Shown here in pieces: positions 8,123 to 17,119 of a stretch of DNA of 64,000 nt. A program made the translations under genes and the position numbers. Under the pieces are notes generated by a model. It was not told where the DNA came from. It did no database searches and was given only the letters and a program-made list of their open reading frames with translations. Location: NCBI GenBank assembly GCA_965219565.1, contig OZ244780.1:1302001-1366000 (forward strand), in the 5' to 3' direction. Position 1 is the first letter of the stretch, and each line of letters opens with the position of its first letter. The stretch comes from DAOUJI01 sp965219565 (GTDB taxonomy: Bacteria > Chloroflexota > Dehalococcoidia > Lucifugimonadales > JAGWBF01).

Positions 8123-9325
8123 CTAGGCGTAGACGTACTCTTCCCAACGCGCGTCGAGGCTGGAGTCGGCCACTGTGGCCATGATGTACTCGCCGAACTC
8201 TTTGCCAGTGGAGCCCGTGTCACGGCCTGTCATGGTGATTTTTCGCTCGTACTGGCCGCAGACGTCCAGAGCTTTGTGGAGCTTGCTTCCCTCGGCATCG
8301 AACCCGATGTGTTCCAGCAGCATGGCCCCTGCCCGCATCATGGAGCTGGGGTCGGCGAACTGGGCACGGTTCTCCCTGACCATGCGGGGAGCGGAACCGT
8401 GGATGGCCTCGAACATGCCGTATCGCTTGCCCACGTTCGCGCTTCCTGCTGTCCCGACGCCGCCCTGTATCTGGGCCGCCTCGTCGGTCAGGATGTCGCC
8501 GTACAGGTTGGGGAGCGCCAGTACCTGGAACTGCTTCTGGCGGGCCGGGTTGATTAGGGCGGCGGTCATGATGTCGATGTACCAGCCCTCCCATGTGATG
8601 CCAGGGTAGTTCTCGGCAACCTTCCGAGCGATGTCAAGGAACTTGCCGTCGGTGGTCTTTACGATGTTGGCCTTGGTGACGATGGTGACGTTGTCCTTGC
8701 CGGTCCGCTTAGCGTGGGAGAAGGCGGCCTCGATGATTCGTTCCGAACCCTGGCTGGTGATGACGCGGAAGTCGATTCCCAAGTCGTCGGTCACGTTGAT
8801 GCCCTGGCTTCCCACTGCGTACAAGTCCTCGGTGTTCTCGCGGAAGAAGGTCCAGTCGATTCCCTGGGCGGGAATTCGCACCGGGCGGACGTTGGCGAAG
8901 AGGTCCAGTTCCTTCCGCATTGCGACGTTGGCCGACTCGATGTTGGGCCAGCCGTCTCCCCTCTCGGGCGTGTGGGTTGGTCCCTTCAGAGTAACGTGGC
9001 AGTCCCGGATTTCGGCCAGCACATCGTCGGGGATGGCCTTGAGCTTCTCGGCCCGGTTCTCGATGGTCAAGCCTTCGAGCACTCGGAACTCGACTCTGCC
9101 GCTGGCGACGGAGTCTTTCAGGAGGTGCTCCAGCACCGTCTGGGACTCGGCGGCTATGTAGGGTCCGATTCCGTCTCCGCCCAGCATTCCGATGATGATA
9201 GGGCTCACTCCGCTGTAGTCGATCCAGTCCGGCTCCGCCTTCAGGCGTTCGACCCGCTCCAGCTGCTGCTCGAGTACGGCGCCGAAATGCTCCTTGGCTT
9301 GTTCTATAGCCTGATTGTCAGCCAT
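8123..9325 (-). CDS. Isocitrate/isopropylmalate-family dehydrogenase, probably isocitrate dehydrogenase
   Basis: Beta-decarboxylating dehydrogenase, 400 residues from ATG 9325, chosen because GGAGGAACTC immediately precedes it. The frame runs further upstream only through a repeat. Motifs include GMLGGDGIGP, the substrate loop with ESANVAMRKELDLFANVRPVR, FRENTEDLYAVG, TIVTKANIVKTTDG with the catalytic lysine, PNLYGDILTDEAA with metal aspartates, and EAIHGSAPRM. The neighbouring malate dehydrogenase supports isocitrate dehydrogenase over isopropylmalate or homoisocitrate dehydrogenase. Cofactor choice (NAD or NADP) cannot be fixed by eye. Confidence 0.88.
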   Translation of the reverse strand: MADNQAIEQAKEHFGAVLEQQLERVERLKAEPDWIDYSGVSPIIIGMLGGDGIGPYIAAESQTVLEHLLKDSVASGRVEFRVLEGLTIENRAEKLKAIPDDVLAEIRDCHVTLKGPTHTPERGDGWPNIESANVAMRKELDLFANVRPVRIPAQGIDWTFFRENTEDLYAVGSQGINVTDDLGIDFRVITSQGSERIIEAAFSHAKRTGKDNVTIVTKANIVKTTDGKFLDIARKVAENYPGITWEGWYIDIMTAALINPARQKQFQVLALPNLYGDILTDEAAQIQGGVGTAGSANVGKRYGMFEAIHGSAPRMVRENRAQFADPSSMMRAGAMLLEHIGFDAEGSKLHKALDVCGQYERKITMTGRDTGSTGKEFGEYIMATVADSSLDARWEEYVYA

Positions 9326-9362
9326 GAGTTCCTCCAAAGGTGTGGTATGGAATCCTATGTTA

Positions 9363-9400
9363 ATCCCCTCTCCCTCTGGGAGAGGGTCGGGGTGAGGGCA
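9363..9400. repeat. REP-like palindromic repeat, copy 1
   Basis: CCCCTCTCCCTCTGGGAGAG followed by GGTCGGGGTGAGGG forms a GC-rich hairpin with an asymmetric tail. The same unit recurs at 41203-41284. When translated on the minus strand it gives the proline-rich PHPDPLPEGE that wrongly extends the isocitrate dehydrogenase frame. Such units are scattered in many bacterial genomes. Confidence 0.75.
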
Positions 9401-9408
9401 ACCGCCGC

Positions 9409-9618
9409 TCAAAAACCTGCCCAATTATACATCCAAACGGGGGGCGTGGGTAGGCTAGTCTTGCCTAGGGGATATGAAGCAATGAGCATCAGGACCGGTT
9501 CCGGGGCACGCAGTTCAAGACGCTTAGCCGGAGTTAGTCCGTCCAACGATTGTCTGGTGCTACGGTGATTGGTGTAGGTTGGACTTGAGACGAACTCGCT
9601 GACTTGTCGATATCCCAA
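9409..9618 (-). pseudogene. Possible transposase C-terminal remnant
   Basis: A 69-codon open frame contains YTNHRSTRQSLDGLTPAKRL, which resembles the C-terminal signature of rve-type insertion-sequence transposases (N-x-x-R-x-H-x-SL-x-G-x-TP). Nothing upstream resembles the DDE catalytic core, and I see no terminal inverted repeats. If real, it is a scrap of an insertion sequence next to the AT-richer protease cassette. Resemblance is by eye only. Confidence 0.35.
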
Positions 9619-9671
9619 TGAGTGAAATCAATGTGATAATATCAAATAAACATCTAAGTTAAGGGGAAACC

Positions 9672-10610
9672 TTGAGTAAGTTGTCTTTCCCAAAGACGAT
9701 ACCGCGCGCTGACAGTGCCATCGCGAAATCAATCGAGGGTTTACGACGTTTATGCAATGAAAACGCTAGTTGTTTTTCTATGCTTTCCGGTGATGAAAGC
9801 ATAGATAGCGGATTAGTGGACAAGACCTATGATCGATTGCAAGCCCAGTTTGGTCACGACAACTCAACGGGAAGCTTGGTCGTTATATTAGACTCTTCCG
9901 GAGGAGACATAGACGCGGCTTACAACTTGGCGCAGCTCTTCCGTCGCTATGCCCCTAAATATCTAGAGTTTGTCATTCCACGCTGGGCCAAAAGTGCTGC
10001 CACTTTGTTGGCTTGTTCGGGTGACTTAATAAGCATGACGCCAGTTGCAGAACTTGGTCCCTTGGACCCTCAAATCACTCAGATGAATCCTCTGGAACAA
10101 AGGATAGAGCGTTTTTCTCCACTGCATATTGAATCGACCCTCGCGCTTATTAGAAACGAATTCGAGAACGGGAATATTAACCTTGCCAACGGCTTGTTGC
10201 AACGACTTCAATTCCCATTGACTCTAGGCAGTTTCCAGCAATCACTGGAGTTGGGCGACCAATATGTCGAGAAGCTTCTTTCGACCAGGATGTTCAAGGA
10301 TGACGACGACCATGACAAAGCTAAAGGTGTGGCAACGCGTTTGACTAGAGGCTATGCAGACCATGGGTTTTGTATTAACATCTTGGAGGCTCAAGAGTTG
10401 GGTCTGAAAGTACGTGATGTACCAACCGAACACTTGACAGAAGTCTGGAATATTCATCTACTTTCGAAGCACCGGAACGAACTGGTGAATGAAGCTAAGC
10501 GAAAAGAAATGGTAGAGAGATTGAAGGAGCTTCCTCAGGAATTGCTAGGGAATTTACCTCCGGATCTTCGTGTTGAACCAGACCGACGAAGTTCTTCGAT
10601 AGTCCATTAG
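9672..10610 (+). CDS. Serine-dehydrogenase-type protease (SDH_protease, ClpP/SppA fold)
   Basis: A 312-residue cytoplasmic protein of the serine dehydrogenase proteinase family, related to ClpP and SppA. The oxyanion/substrate strand VVILDSSGGDIDAAYNLAQL is followed by FVIPRWAKSAATLLACSGD, where the Ser in AKSAATL is the expected nucleophile, then MTPVAELGPLDPQI. The C-terminal 60 residues are charged and helical. The start is TTG 9672, preceded by AAGGGG. The gene is clearly more AT-rich than its neighbours and forms a two-gene unit with the small gene that begins 15 bp later, which suggests horizontal acquisition. Its cellular substrate is unknown; a role in defence or quality control is speculative. 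Confidence 0.82.
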   Translation: MSKLSFPKTIPRADSAIAKSIEGLRRLCNENASCFSMLSGDESIDSGLVDKTYDRLQAQFGHDNSTGSLVVILDSSGGDIDAAYNLAQLFRRYAPKYLEFVIPRWAKSAATLLACSGDLISMTPVAELGPLDPQITQMNPLEQRIERFSPLHIESTLALIRNEFENGNINLANGLLQRLQFPLTLGSFQQSLELGDQYVEKLLSTRMFKDDDDHDKAKGVATRLTRGYADHGFCINILEAQELGLKVRDVPTEHLTEVWNIHLLSKHRNELVNEAKRKEMVERLKELPQELLGNLPPDLRVEPDRRSSSIVH

Positions 10611-10625
10611 AGGAGGTGTGGTGTC

Positions 10626-10880
10626 ATGGATTTGTATGAACTGAATCTCCGACTTGCAGGTGCTCTGCTTATTCAAAATGGTGGAATATCGCTCAGTGAG
10701 ATAGAAGCTTTGCCCTTCGTGAATGATAGGAAGGAAGCTTTGGCAATCGCTAAACGATTGCTAAATGGGTCCGTTGGTCCATACAGGGTTACAGTCAGCG
10801 AAAGTCGGGGAGACCTTGACATAAGCTTGTGCCTTGAGGACAGCGCACCGTCAAAACACGACGAGCCTGTACTAATATAG
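10626..10880 (+). CDS. Small conserved-looking protein downstream of the SDH_protease gene
   Basis: An 84-residue protein I do not recognise. It starts at ATG 10626 with a strong AGGAGG site at about 10612-10617. The predicted structure is alpha then beta: an N-terminal helical half (YELNLRLAGALL, EALAIAKRLL) and a C-terminal strand-rich half (YRVTVSESRGDLDISLCL). It shares the AT-rich composition of the protease gene and follows it by 15 bp, so the two are surely cotranscribed. It could be a regulator, substrate adaptor or partner of the protease; nothing in the sequence decides. Confidence 0.65.
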   Translation: MDLYELNLRLAGALLIQNGGISLSEIEALPFVNDRKEALAIAKRLLNGSVGPYRVTVSESRGDLDISLCLEDSAPSKHDEPVLI

Positions 10881-10914
10881 AGCGCAACAACACCTGTACA
10901 GGGTTCTCTATCGC

Positions 10915-12966
10915 TTAGTCCTCCAGCTGGCGGGCCAGGGCCTCGGGGTCGGTGACTGGGAGTTGGCAGACATAGTTCTGACACACGTAGGCTGTGGGCC
11001 TGTTGTCGACCAGAGTGCGGCCCTCGAGCAGGGGCGTTGAGGCTGGACTGACCTGGGCTGTTTCAGGCGAGGCGCCGGCCAAGACCTTGTTGGGCAGGCA
11101 GCCGCCGTGGACGGTGCGGAGCAATGCCTTAGTCGCCGGGTCTTCGACGTCGCCCACGATGGCTATCTCCTTGGGAGTGGATAGGTAGAAGTCCAGGGCG
11201 CACAGCCAGTGGCCCATGCCGTTGGGAGCGCGTATGAGGTACTGGCGCATGGCCCTGAGCGCCGACGACGCCCGGCGGGAGTATTCGCCGTCGCCGGTGA
11301 AAACCGACAGCCGCAGCAGCATGTCCACGGCCACCGAGCTTCCGCAGGGCGTGGCGTTGTCGAACACGTCCCTGGGCCGCACCACCAGGTCTTCGTGGTC
11401 CCGGCCAGTGTCGTAGAACCCATTCTCGCCCTGCTCCCAGAACAAGTCGATCATGCCATCGGCCAAGTGTCTTGCCTCATTGAGCCAGCGGTCGTCGAAA
11501 GTCGCCTCATAGAGGTATAGGAGGCCGTCGGCCAGATAGGCGTAGTCCTCCAGGTACCCGTTCAGGTGCGCCTTGCCGTCCTTGTAAGTGCGGAGCAGCC
11601 GCCCCTCGCTGACAAGCTCACGCAGCAGAAACTCGGCGCAGTCCGTAGCCGCCTGTCTGTAGTCGTCCCGCTCCAGGATCGACGCGGCCTCAGCGAAGCT
11701 GCAGAGCACCATGCCGTTCCATGCCGTCAGGGCCTTGTCGTCTCTTCCAGGATGGATGCGCCTCTCCCTGGCTTCCATGAGCTTGGCCTTGGCGGACGTG
11801 ATAGTGGCAGCAAGCGCCTCAGGGCTTATGCCCGCTTCAGCAGCGTAGGACTCGGCTCCCTGGGGGACGTTGAGGATGTTGCGGCCCTCGAAGTTTCCCG
11901 TCTCGGAAACTCCCCAATAGCCGCCTATCAGATCGGCGTCCTTCTCTCCCAGGATAAGCGCCAGTTCGTCTTTGCTCCAGACGAAGAACTTGCCCTCCTC
12001 ACCTTCGCTGTCGGCGTCCTGGCTGGAGTAGAAGCCTCCGGCCGGGTCTCGCATCTCCCTAATCGCGTAGTCCAGGGTTTCCTCGGCGATGCGCCGGTAA
12101 AACTGGTTCCGAGTAGCCTGGAAAAGGTGGAGGAACAGCCTGACCAGGAGTGCGTTGTCGTACAGCATCTTCTCAAAGTGAGGCACCAGCCAAAAGGAGT
12201 CTGTGGAGTAGCGGTGAAATCCTCCGCCGATCTGGTCGTAGATGCCGCCCGTGGCCATCCGAGAAGCAGCCAACTCGACCATCTCCAGGGCCCGGGGACT
12301 GTTGGTGAGCTTGTGGTAGCGGAGGATAAACTCGTAGGTCATTGGCTGGGGGAACTTGGGGGCTGACCCGAACCCTCCGTTCTGGAAGTCGTAGTTGGAG
12401 ACCAGGTTTTGGAATGCCTGGTGGAGCACGTCGGGACTCAAAGGTTCCTGGGACCGGGGGACTTCCGCCATGCGCCGCACCTGTTCGAGAAGCTGCTGTG
12501 TCGCTTGCATCACGTCGCCCCGCTTGTTCTTGTAGGCATCGGCCATAGCCGTCAGCAGCCGTGGGAAGGAGACCATGCCTCTGTTGTCGTCGGGGGGGAA
12601 ATAGGTGCCCCCGTAGAAGGGTCTGCCGTCTGGGGTGAGGAACACGGTCAGGGGCCATCCGCCGCTTCCGGTCAAGGCCTGGACTGCGTTCATATAGATG
12701 TTGTCGATGTCGGGACGCTCTTCCCGGTCCACCTTGATGGAGACGAAGTTGTCGTTCATCATGCCGGCGATTCGCTCGTCCTCAAAGGACTCCCGTTCCA
12801 TGACGTGGCACCAGTGGCAGGCGGAATAGCCGATGCTGAGAAGGATGGGCTTGTCCTCGGTCTGCGCCTTGTCTAGAGCTTCCTGGCCCCAGGGACGCCA
12901 GTCCACGGGGTTGTGGGCATGTTGGAGAAGATATGGGCTGGTCTCGTTGATCAAGCGATTAGGCAT
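10915..12966 (-). CDS. DUF255 thioredoxin-fold / six-hairpin glycosidase-like protein (YyaL/SSP411 family)
   Basis: A 683-residue member of the YyaL/spermatogenesis-associated protein 20 family. The N-terminal thioredoxin-like domain starts with NETSPYLLQHAHNPVDW and contains SACHWCHVM, a CxxC-type site, then DREERPDIDNIYM and GGWPLTVFLTPDG. The remaining 500 residues form an alpha-alpha barrel like N-acylglucosamine epimerase (GGIYDQIGGGFHRYS, HFEKMLYDN). The family is widespread and its reaction is not firmly established. Length and order are complete. It converges with the preceding cassette, and its start ATG 12966 faces the FIST gene divergently. Confidence 0.9.
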   Translation of the reverse strand: MPNRLINETSPYLLQHAHNPVDWRPWGQEALDKAQTEDKPILLSIGYSACHWCHVMERESFEDERIAGMMNDNFVSIKVDREERPDIDNIYMNAVQALTGSGGWPLTVFLTPDGRPFYGGTYFPPDDNRGMVSFPRLLTAMADAYKNKRGDVMQATQQLLEQVRRMAEVPRSQEPLSPDVLHQAFQNLVSNYDFQNGGFGSAPKFPQPMTYEFILRYHKLTNSPRALEMVELAASRMATGGIYDQIGGGFHRYSTDSFWLVPHFEKMLYDNALLVRLFLHLFQATRNQFYRRIAEETLDYAIREMRDPAGGFYSSQDADSEGEEGKFFVWSKDELALILGEKDADLIGGYWGVSETGNFEGRNILNVPQGAESYAAEAGISPEALAATITSAKAKLMEARERRIHPGRDDKALTAWNGMVLCSFAEAASILERDDYRQAATDCAEFLLRELVSEGRLLRTYKDGKAHLNGYLEDYAYLADGLLYLYEATFDDRWLNEARHLADGMIDLFWEQGENGFYDTGRDHEDLVVRPRDVFDNATPCGSSVAVDMLLRLSVFTGDGEYSRRASSALRAMRQYLIRAPNGMGHWLCALDFYLSTPKEIAIVGDVEDPATKALLRTVHGGCLPNKVLAGASPETAQVSPASTPLLEGRTLVDNRPTAYVCQNYVCQLPVTDPEALARQLED

Positions 12967-13053
12967 CGTCCCTCCCGGCGGCTATGTGGCCCCTATTGTC
13001 TCCGATAACCGCTTGGGGCGCCAGACGGGGTGGGCGCCACGGCGCCGGGGGTC

Positions 13054-13062
13054 TGATATAAT
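13054..13062 (+). promoter_or_regulatory. Extended -10 promoter of the FIST operon
   Basis: TGATATAAT at 13054-13062 is a TGnTATAAT extended -10 with no good -35. It lies about 60 bp upstream of the FIST gene start at 13125, in the divergent gap with the DUF255 gene. Confidence 0.55.
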
Positions 13063-13124
13063 GGCCCAAAACGTTGGGGGCCGGTTGTCCTGTGGCCCGT
13101 GTATCCTCTGGAATGGAGGTTGGC

Positions 13125-14306
13125 ATGAAGCTGGCGTCTGCAGTATCTGACCTGGACGACATGGAGTCGGCGTTGGACCAGTGTGTCCAATCCGTTATGG
13201 AAGAAATTGGAGACCTGGAAGTCCACTTGGTGGCGGTGTTCCTTTCGGAGCACTTCTCCGTGGGCTACGGCGAGCTTTCCAACATGATTAGAAGCAGGAT
13301 GGGCTCGGTCAGGATATTCGGATGCTCCGCCGGAGGAGTGATAGGCGGAGGACGCGAAGTGGAGCACAGGCCCGGCCTTTCGATTACCGTCGCCAATATG
13401 CCTGACGTGGAGATGACTCCGTTTCACTTGGAGGACTCGGACCTGCCCGACTTGGACGCCGCGCCGGATGAGTGGGAAAAGGCCCTGAAAGTGTCATCTG
13501 AGGCGGACCCCAAGTTCCTCCTGTTGGCGGACCCGTTCAGCTTCGCGTCCGGCAACCTGCTGGCTGGCATGGACTACGCTTATCCCAACAGCGTTAAGAT
13601 TGGCGGGTTGGCCAGCGGCGGACGCACTCACGGTGACAACGCCCTGTTCTTGGGCGACGAAGTGTTCAGGTCCGGTGTCATTGGCGTCGCCCTGTCCGGA
13701 AACGTTGTGGTGGACACTATCGTGGCCCAGGGATGTCGCCCCGTGGGTCCTCTTATGTCGGTGACCAAAAGCGACAAGAACATCCTGAGAGAGTTGGACG
13801 AACGGCCCCCGCTGGAAGTCGTGAGAGAGATGTTCCAGTCGGCCTCGCAGCGTGACCAGGAGTTGATGCAGACTTCCCTGTTCCTGGGCATACTGATGGA
13901 TGACTTCGTAGACAACCCGCAGCAGGGCGACTTCCTGGTGCGCAACATCATCGGTATGGACGGGCGGACCGGTGCTATGGCCATAGGAGAATTGCTCCAT
14001 GAGGGTCAGAGAGTCCAGTTCCATCTTCGGGATGCCATCACCTCGTCGGAGGACTTGGCAAACCTCTTGAACCGGTACGACAGCGGTAGCCACAGTGAAG
14101 GGGCGTTGCTGTTCTCCTGCTTGGGACGGGGTGAGCACCTCTATGGCCAGCCTGACCACGACACCAATATGTTCCGGGACAAGCTGGGGCCTTTGCCCTT
14201 GGGCGGTTTCTTCTGCAACGGAGAGATAGGCCCGGTGAGCGGCTCCACTTTCCTCCACGGCTACACCAGCTCCTTCGGCATATTCAGGCCCCTCGACGGT
14301 TCCTAG
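13125..14306 (+). CDS. FIST domain protein (FIST_N and FIST_C)
   Basis: A 393-residue protein of the FIST (F-box and intracellular signal transduction) family, proposed to sense small ligands. ATG 13125 is chosen because GGAGGT precedes it; an earlier in-frame start at 13074 lies at the promoter. The N-terminal FIST domain shows VHLVAVFLSEHF, RIFGCSAGGVIGGGREVE and KIGGLASGGRT. The C-terminal domain ends in SHSEGALLFSCLGRGEHLYG and GGFFCNGEIGPVSG, typical of FIST_C. No kinase, methyl-acceptor or GGDEF partner domain is fused. The next gene, 15 bp on, encodes a ligand-binding protein, suggesting a two-protein sensory or binding unit. Confidence 0.88.
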   Translation: MKLASAVSDLDDMESALDQCVQSVMEEIGDLEVHLVAVFLSEHFSVGYGELSNMIRSRMGSVRIFGCSAGGVIGGGREVEHRPGLSITVANMPDVEMTPFHLEDSDLPDLDAAPDEWEKALKVSSEADPKFLLLADPFSFASGNLLAGMDYAYPNSVKIGGLASGGRTHGDNALFLGDEVFRSGVIGVALSGNVVVDTIVAQGCRPVGPLMSVTKSDKNILRELDERPPLEVVREMFQSASQRDQELMQTSLFLGILMDDFVDNPQQGDFLVRNIIGMDGRTGAMAIGELLHEGQRVQFHLRDAITSSEDLANLLNRYDSGSHSEGALLFSCLGRGEHLYGQPDHDTNMFRDKLGPLPLGGFFCNGEIGPVSGSTFLHGYTSSFGIFRPLDGS

Positions 14307-14321
14307 CCCTGGGGCGGTCTC

Positions 14322-15464
14322 ATGCCTGACAACGTTGTCAGGGCGGGGATGCCTGCGTCCCTCACAGGGCAGTTCGCCAGCCAGGGCGTCCAGGCGTTGA
14401 GAGGAGCCCAGGCATGGGTTGAGGACTGCAACGCTAACGGGGGTCTCACCGTCGCAGGCGTTTCTCGGCCAGTTGAGTTGGTCTGGTACGATGACGAAAG
14501 TTCCACCGCGACGGCCTCAGAAGTCACCCGGAGGCTCATCACCCAGGATGCGGTTGACCTGCTGTTTGGGCCATACGCCAGCTCCCTAAGCTTGGCGGCA
14601 GCCCCCGTTGCAGAGGAGTTGCGCCGCGTCCTTTGGTGTCACGGAGGCGCCTCCGACGATATATACGCTAAAGGATACAAGTGGGTCGTCGGAATCCTGA
14701 CGCCCGCCAGCCGCTACCTTGAAGGGGTTATAGACATCGCCAGGGAAGCGGACGCCTCCGCCTCCAGGCTGGCTGTGATAGCATCCCAGCGAGGCTCCTT
14801 CCCGAGGGCCGTGGTGCAGGGGGCCGTGGACTACGCTCGGTCCAAAGGGTTCGAAGTGTGCTTCGACGCTCCATATACGCCGCCTTTCCACGAGTCCGCC
14901 TTGGATTTCGCCGGACTCCAGGCCTCGACACCCGACGTGGTCATCGGCGTAGGCAGGATTCAAGACGACCTGGAGCTGGCGCGTATGCTGTCCCGGTCCG
15001 GCCTGGAGTGCGGGGCAGTAGCCGTGGTGGTGGCAGGGGTATCCGAGTTCGCCAAAGAGTTGAGCGGGGCCGTTGAGGGATATATGGGACCCAGCCAGTG
15101 GGAACCGGCTGCGGTCTACCGTCCTGACTATGGCCCTACGGTAGAAGTCCTTGGATCAAGACACTTCATGTTCAGGCCTGGAGGCGGAGACTACGCAATG
15201 GCCCAGGCGTATGCAGCTGGGCTGATAGCCCAGCGTTGCGTCGAAGAAACGGGTTCTCTGGACAACGGAATTCTACGGGCCCACGCATCTGCTCTGGACT
15301 TCAGGACGTTCTATGGCCGGTTCAAGATTGACGCCGAAACGGGTCGTCAGGTGGGAAGGTCGGTGGTAATAGTCCAATGGCAGCACGGAAGGAAGGTGGT
15401 TGTCTGGCCACCTGAGCTGCGTCAGGCGGACCCAGTGTATCCCGTGCGGCTGACCTGCCCTTAG
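14322..15464 (+). CDS. Type 1 periplasmic-binding-fold protein (branched-chain amino acid/amide binding family) without signal peptide
   Basis: A 380-residue protein of the Leu/Ile/Val-binding (receptor family ligand-binding) fold: RAGMPASLTGQFASQG at the N-terminus, a hinge at LLFGPYASSLSLAAAPVAEE, and a second lobe with SRLAVIASQRG and PDVVIGVGRIQDD. No signal peptide or lipobox is seen from ATG 14322: the domain begins at once, and upstream is the FIST stop 15 bp away. It may therefore be cytoplasmic, as in AmiC-type regulators, rather than a transporter subunit; no permease or ATPase genes are nearby. Its pairing with FIST suggests shared ligand sensing, which is inference. Confidence 0.8.
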   Translation: MPDNVVRAGMPASLTGQFASQGVQALRGAQAWVEDCNANGGLTVAGVSRPVELVWYDDESSTATASEVTRRLITQDAVDLLFGPYASSLSLAAAPVAEELRRVLWCHGGASDDIYAKGYKWVVGILTPASRYLEGVIDIAREADASASRLAVIASQRGSFPRAVVQGAVDYARSKGFEVCFDAPYTPPFHESALDFAGLQASTPDVVIGVGRIQDDLELARMLSRSGLECGAVAVVVAGVSEFAKELSGAVEGYMGPSQWEPAAVYRPDYGPTVEVLGSRHFMFRPGGGDYAMAQAYAAGLIAQRCVEETGSLDNGILRAHASALDFRTFYGRFKIDAETGRQVGRSVVIVQWQHGRKVVVWPPELRQADPVYPVRLTCP

Positions 15465-15470
15465 GCGGGG

Positions 15471-16454
15471 CTAGTCTTCGGGGGTGACCAGGGACTCTGG
15501 CTCCTGGCCTGACAACATCCGCTGGATGTTCTCCATAGCGAAAGCCGTGGCGCGCACTTCGCTTTCCTGGGTGTTGCCCGCCATGTGGGGCGTAACGACC
15601 ACGTTGTCCAGGCCAAACAGTGGGTTGTCCACCGGGGTGGGTTCCTGTTCGAGGACATCCAGTCCGGCGGCTGTGATGACTCCGGCGGTAAGAGCCTCGT
15701 ACAGGGCGGCCTCATCCACTACCGGGCCTCGGCAAGTGTTGATGAGATAGGCCGTCGGCTTCATCAGACCCAGCTCCCGTGTGCTTATCATGCCTGTGGT
15801 CTGACGGTTCAACGGCACATGGACGCTCACAATGTCCGACTCTCTCAGCAGCTGGTCGAAAGCCATGGGACGGACGTTCAACTCCCGTTCCGTCTCGGCT
15901 GGGATTGGGGCAATGTCGTAGTAAACGGTGTCGGTGTCGAAAGCGGTGAGACGCTTGGCGACTTGCTTGCCGATGTGTCCGAGGCCGACGATGCCCACGG
16001 TCTTTCCGGTGAGTTCGGTTATCGGACCTGTCATGTTCTGACGCCACTTGCCTTCCTTTACCGTATTGTGCCAATGGGCCATGGTGTGTCGGCCCACGGA
16101 CATCATCAGCGTCAGGGCGTGTTCGGCTACGGAGATGGCGTTGGCGCCTCCGTTGTTGGCCACCAGCACGCCCATCTCCCCGGCCGCTTTCACGTCTATC
16201 CGGTCGTAGCCGGCGCTGATGGTCTGCACCAGCTTGACTGAGGGGCATCCCCTCAGGATATTCAAGGAAAAGGTGTTTGGCGTAATGATGAGCGCCGCGG
16301 CGCCTGCACACTGCCTGATTTGTTCTTCCTCGGGTAGATTCGCATCCACGACGACGAAGTCTATTTCAGGCGGAGCCGCGAGGGCCATTGTTTCCGCCCT
16401 TGACTTGTAGGCTGGAATCGCTTGGAAAACGACTTTTGCTCGCTGGTCGGCCAT
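15471..16454 (-). CDS. D-isomer-specific 2-hydroxyacid dehydrogenase
   Basis: NAD-dependent 2-hydroxyacid/phosphoglycerate dehydrogenase-like enzyme, 327 residues from ATG 16454 (AGGAG precedes it; the longer frame overlaps the next gene). The Rossmann core is GKTVGIVGLGHIGKQVAKRL, and the catalytic triad is spread over NTCRGPVVDE (Arg), DVLEQEP (Glu) and TPHMAGNT (His). It lacks the C-terminal ACT regulatory domain of SerA, so the substrate is a 2-hydroxy or 2-keto acid not determinable here. The upstream zinc-ribbon gene is on the same strand with a 26-bp gap. It converges with the binding-protein gene at a 6-bp interval. Confidence 0.88.
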   Translation of the reverse strand: MADQRAKVVFQAIPAYKSRAETMALAAPPEIDFVVVDANLPEEEQIRQCAGAAALIITPNTFSLNILRGCPSVKLVQTISAGYDRIDVKAAGEMGVLVANNGGANAISVAEHALTLMMSVGRHTMAHWHNTVKEGKWRQNMTGPITELTGKTVGIVGLGHIGKQVAKRLTAFDTDTVYYDIAPIPAETERELNVRPMAFDQLLRESDIVSVHVPLNRQTTGMISTRELGLMKPTAYLINTCRGPVVDEAALYEALTAGVITAAGLDVLEQEPTPVDNPLFGLDNVVVTPHMAGNTQESEVRATAFAMENIQRMLSGQEPESLVTPED

Positions 16455-16480
16455 AGCTCGCTCCTGATTGTTGGGATAGC

Positions 16481-16915
16481 CTATTTCCGGAACATGTTCT
16501 TGACCTTGTCGACAAATGACTTGGAGTTGACTCCTGAAAGGAACTTCTCCCAATTCTGCTCGGCGGTGGCCGACCTCTTGAGGTCTTTGTTCCTCTTCTC
16601 CATGACTTCCAGGACGTGCTTGTCCTCGCCCTTGTCGAGCCAGAAGCCGTGTTCCTGCTCGCAGTAGTCCATCTCCACTTCGTAGTAGCGGTACCTGAAC
16701 CATTTCATGTGGTCCTTGCAGTGGGGACATAGAAGGTCAGAGCCGTAGGACCAGGTCATCAGGGTGCCCTTGGAGACATCGTCGGCAACGGTGTCTTCCA
16801 GCTCGCCCAGTTCGTGATGCTCAAGCCATATCCCTTCACACTGGGAGCACCTGTCTACGTCGAGGCCTTTGTGTTTTTCCACAGTTAACTCAACTTCGCA
16901 ACGGGGGCAGTCCAT
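16481..16915 (-). CDS. TFIIB-type zinc-ribbon protein (zf-TFIIB)
   Basis: A 144-residue protein with an N-terminal zinc ribbon of the zf-TFIIB family: MDCPRCEVEL, then DRCSQCEGIWLEHHELGEL. A second zinc-ribbon half follows: LLCPHCKDHMKW, then MDYCEQEHGFWLDKGED, where one cysteine of the usual pair is replaced. The C-terminus is basic and helical. ATG 16915 is chosen because AAAGGAG precedes it; the longer frame to 17044 has no such site. The function of these bacterial proteins is not established. It may be cotranscribed with the hydroxyacid dehydrogenase downstream. Confidence 0.8.
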   Translation of the reverse strand: MDCPRCEVELTVEKHKGLDVDRCSQCEGIWLEHHELGELEDTVADDVSKGTLMTWSYGSDLLCPHCKDHMKWFRYRYYEVEMDYCEQEHGFWLDKGEDKHVLEVMEKRNKDLKRSATAEQNWEKFLSGVNSKSFVDKVKNMFRK

Positions 16916-17119
16916 ACCGCTCCTTTCACCCTGTTCCAAGTTTGCAGTGTAGACGCGGGCCAAACCGTGGTCAATCCCCATTTCGGACCTGAAAGAGTTT
17001 TTGCACGGCCTTGATACATTTGATGAGCGTGACGGAATATGCATACTTTTGGCAATGATAGTATTGACTTTACTTTAAGTCTATAGTATCTTTCGTTAAA
17101 CACCCCAAGGAGATTTTCT

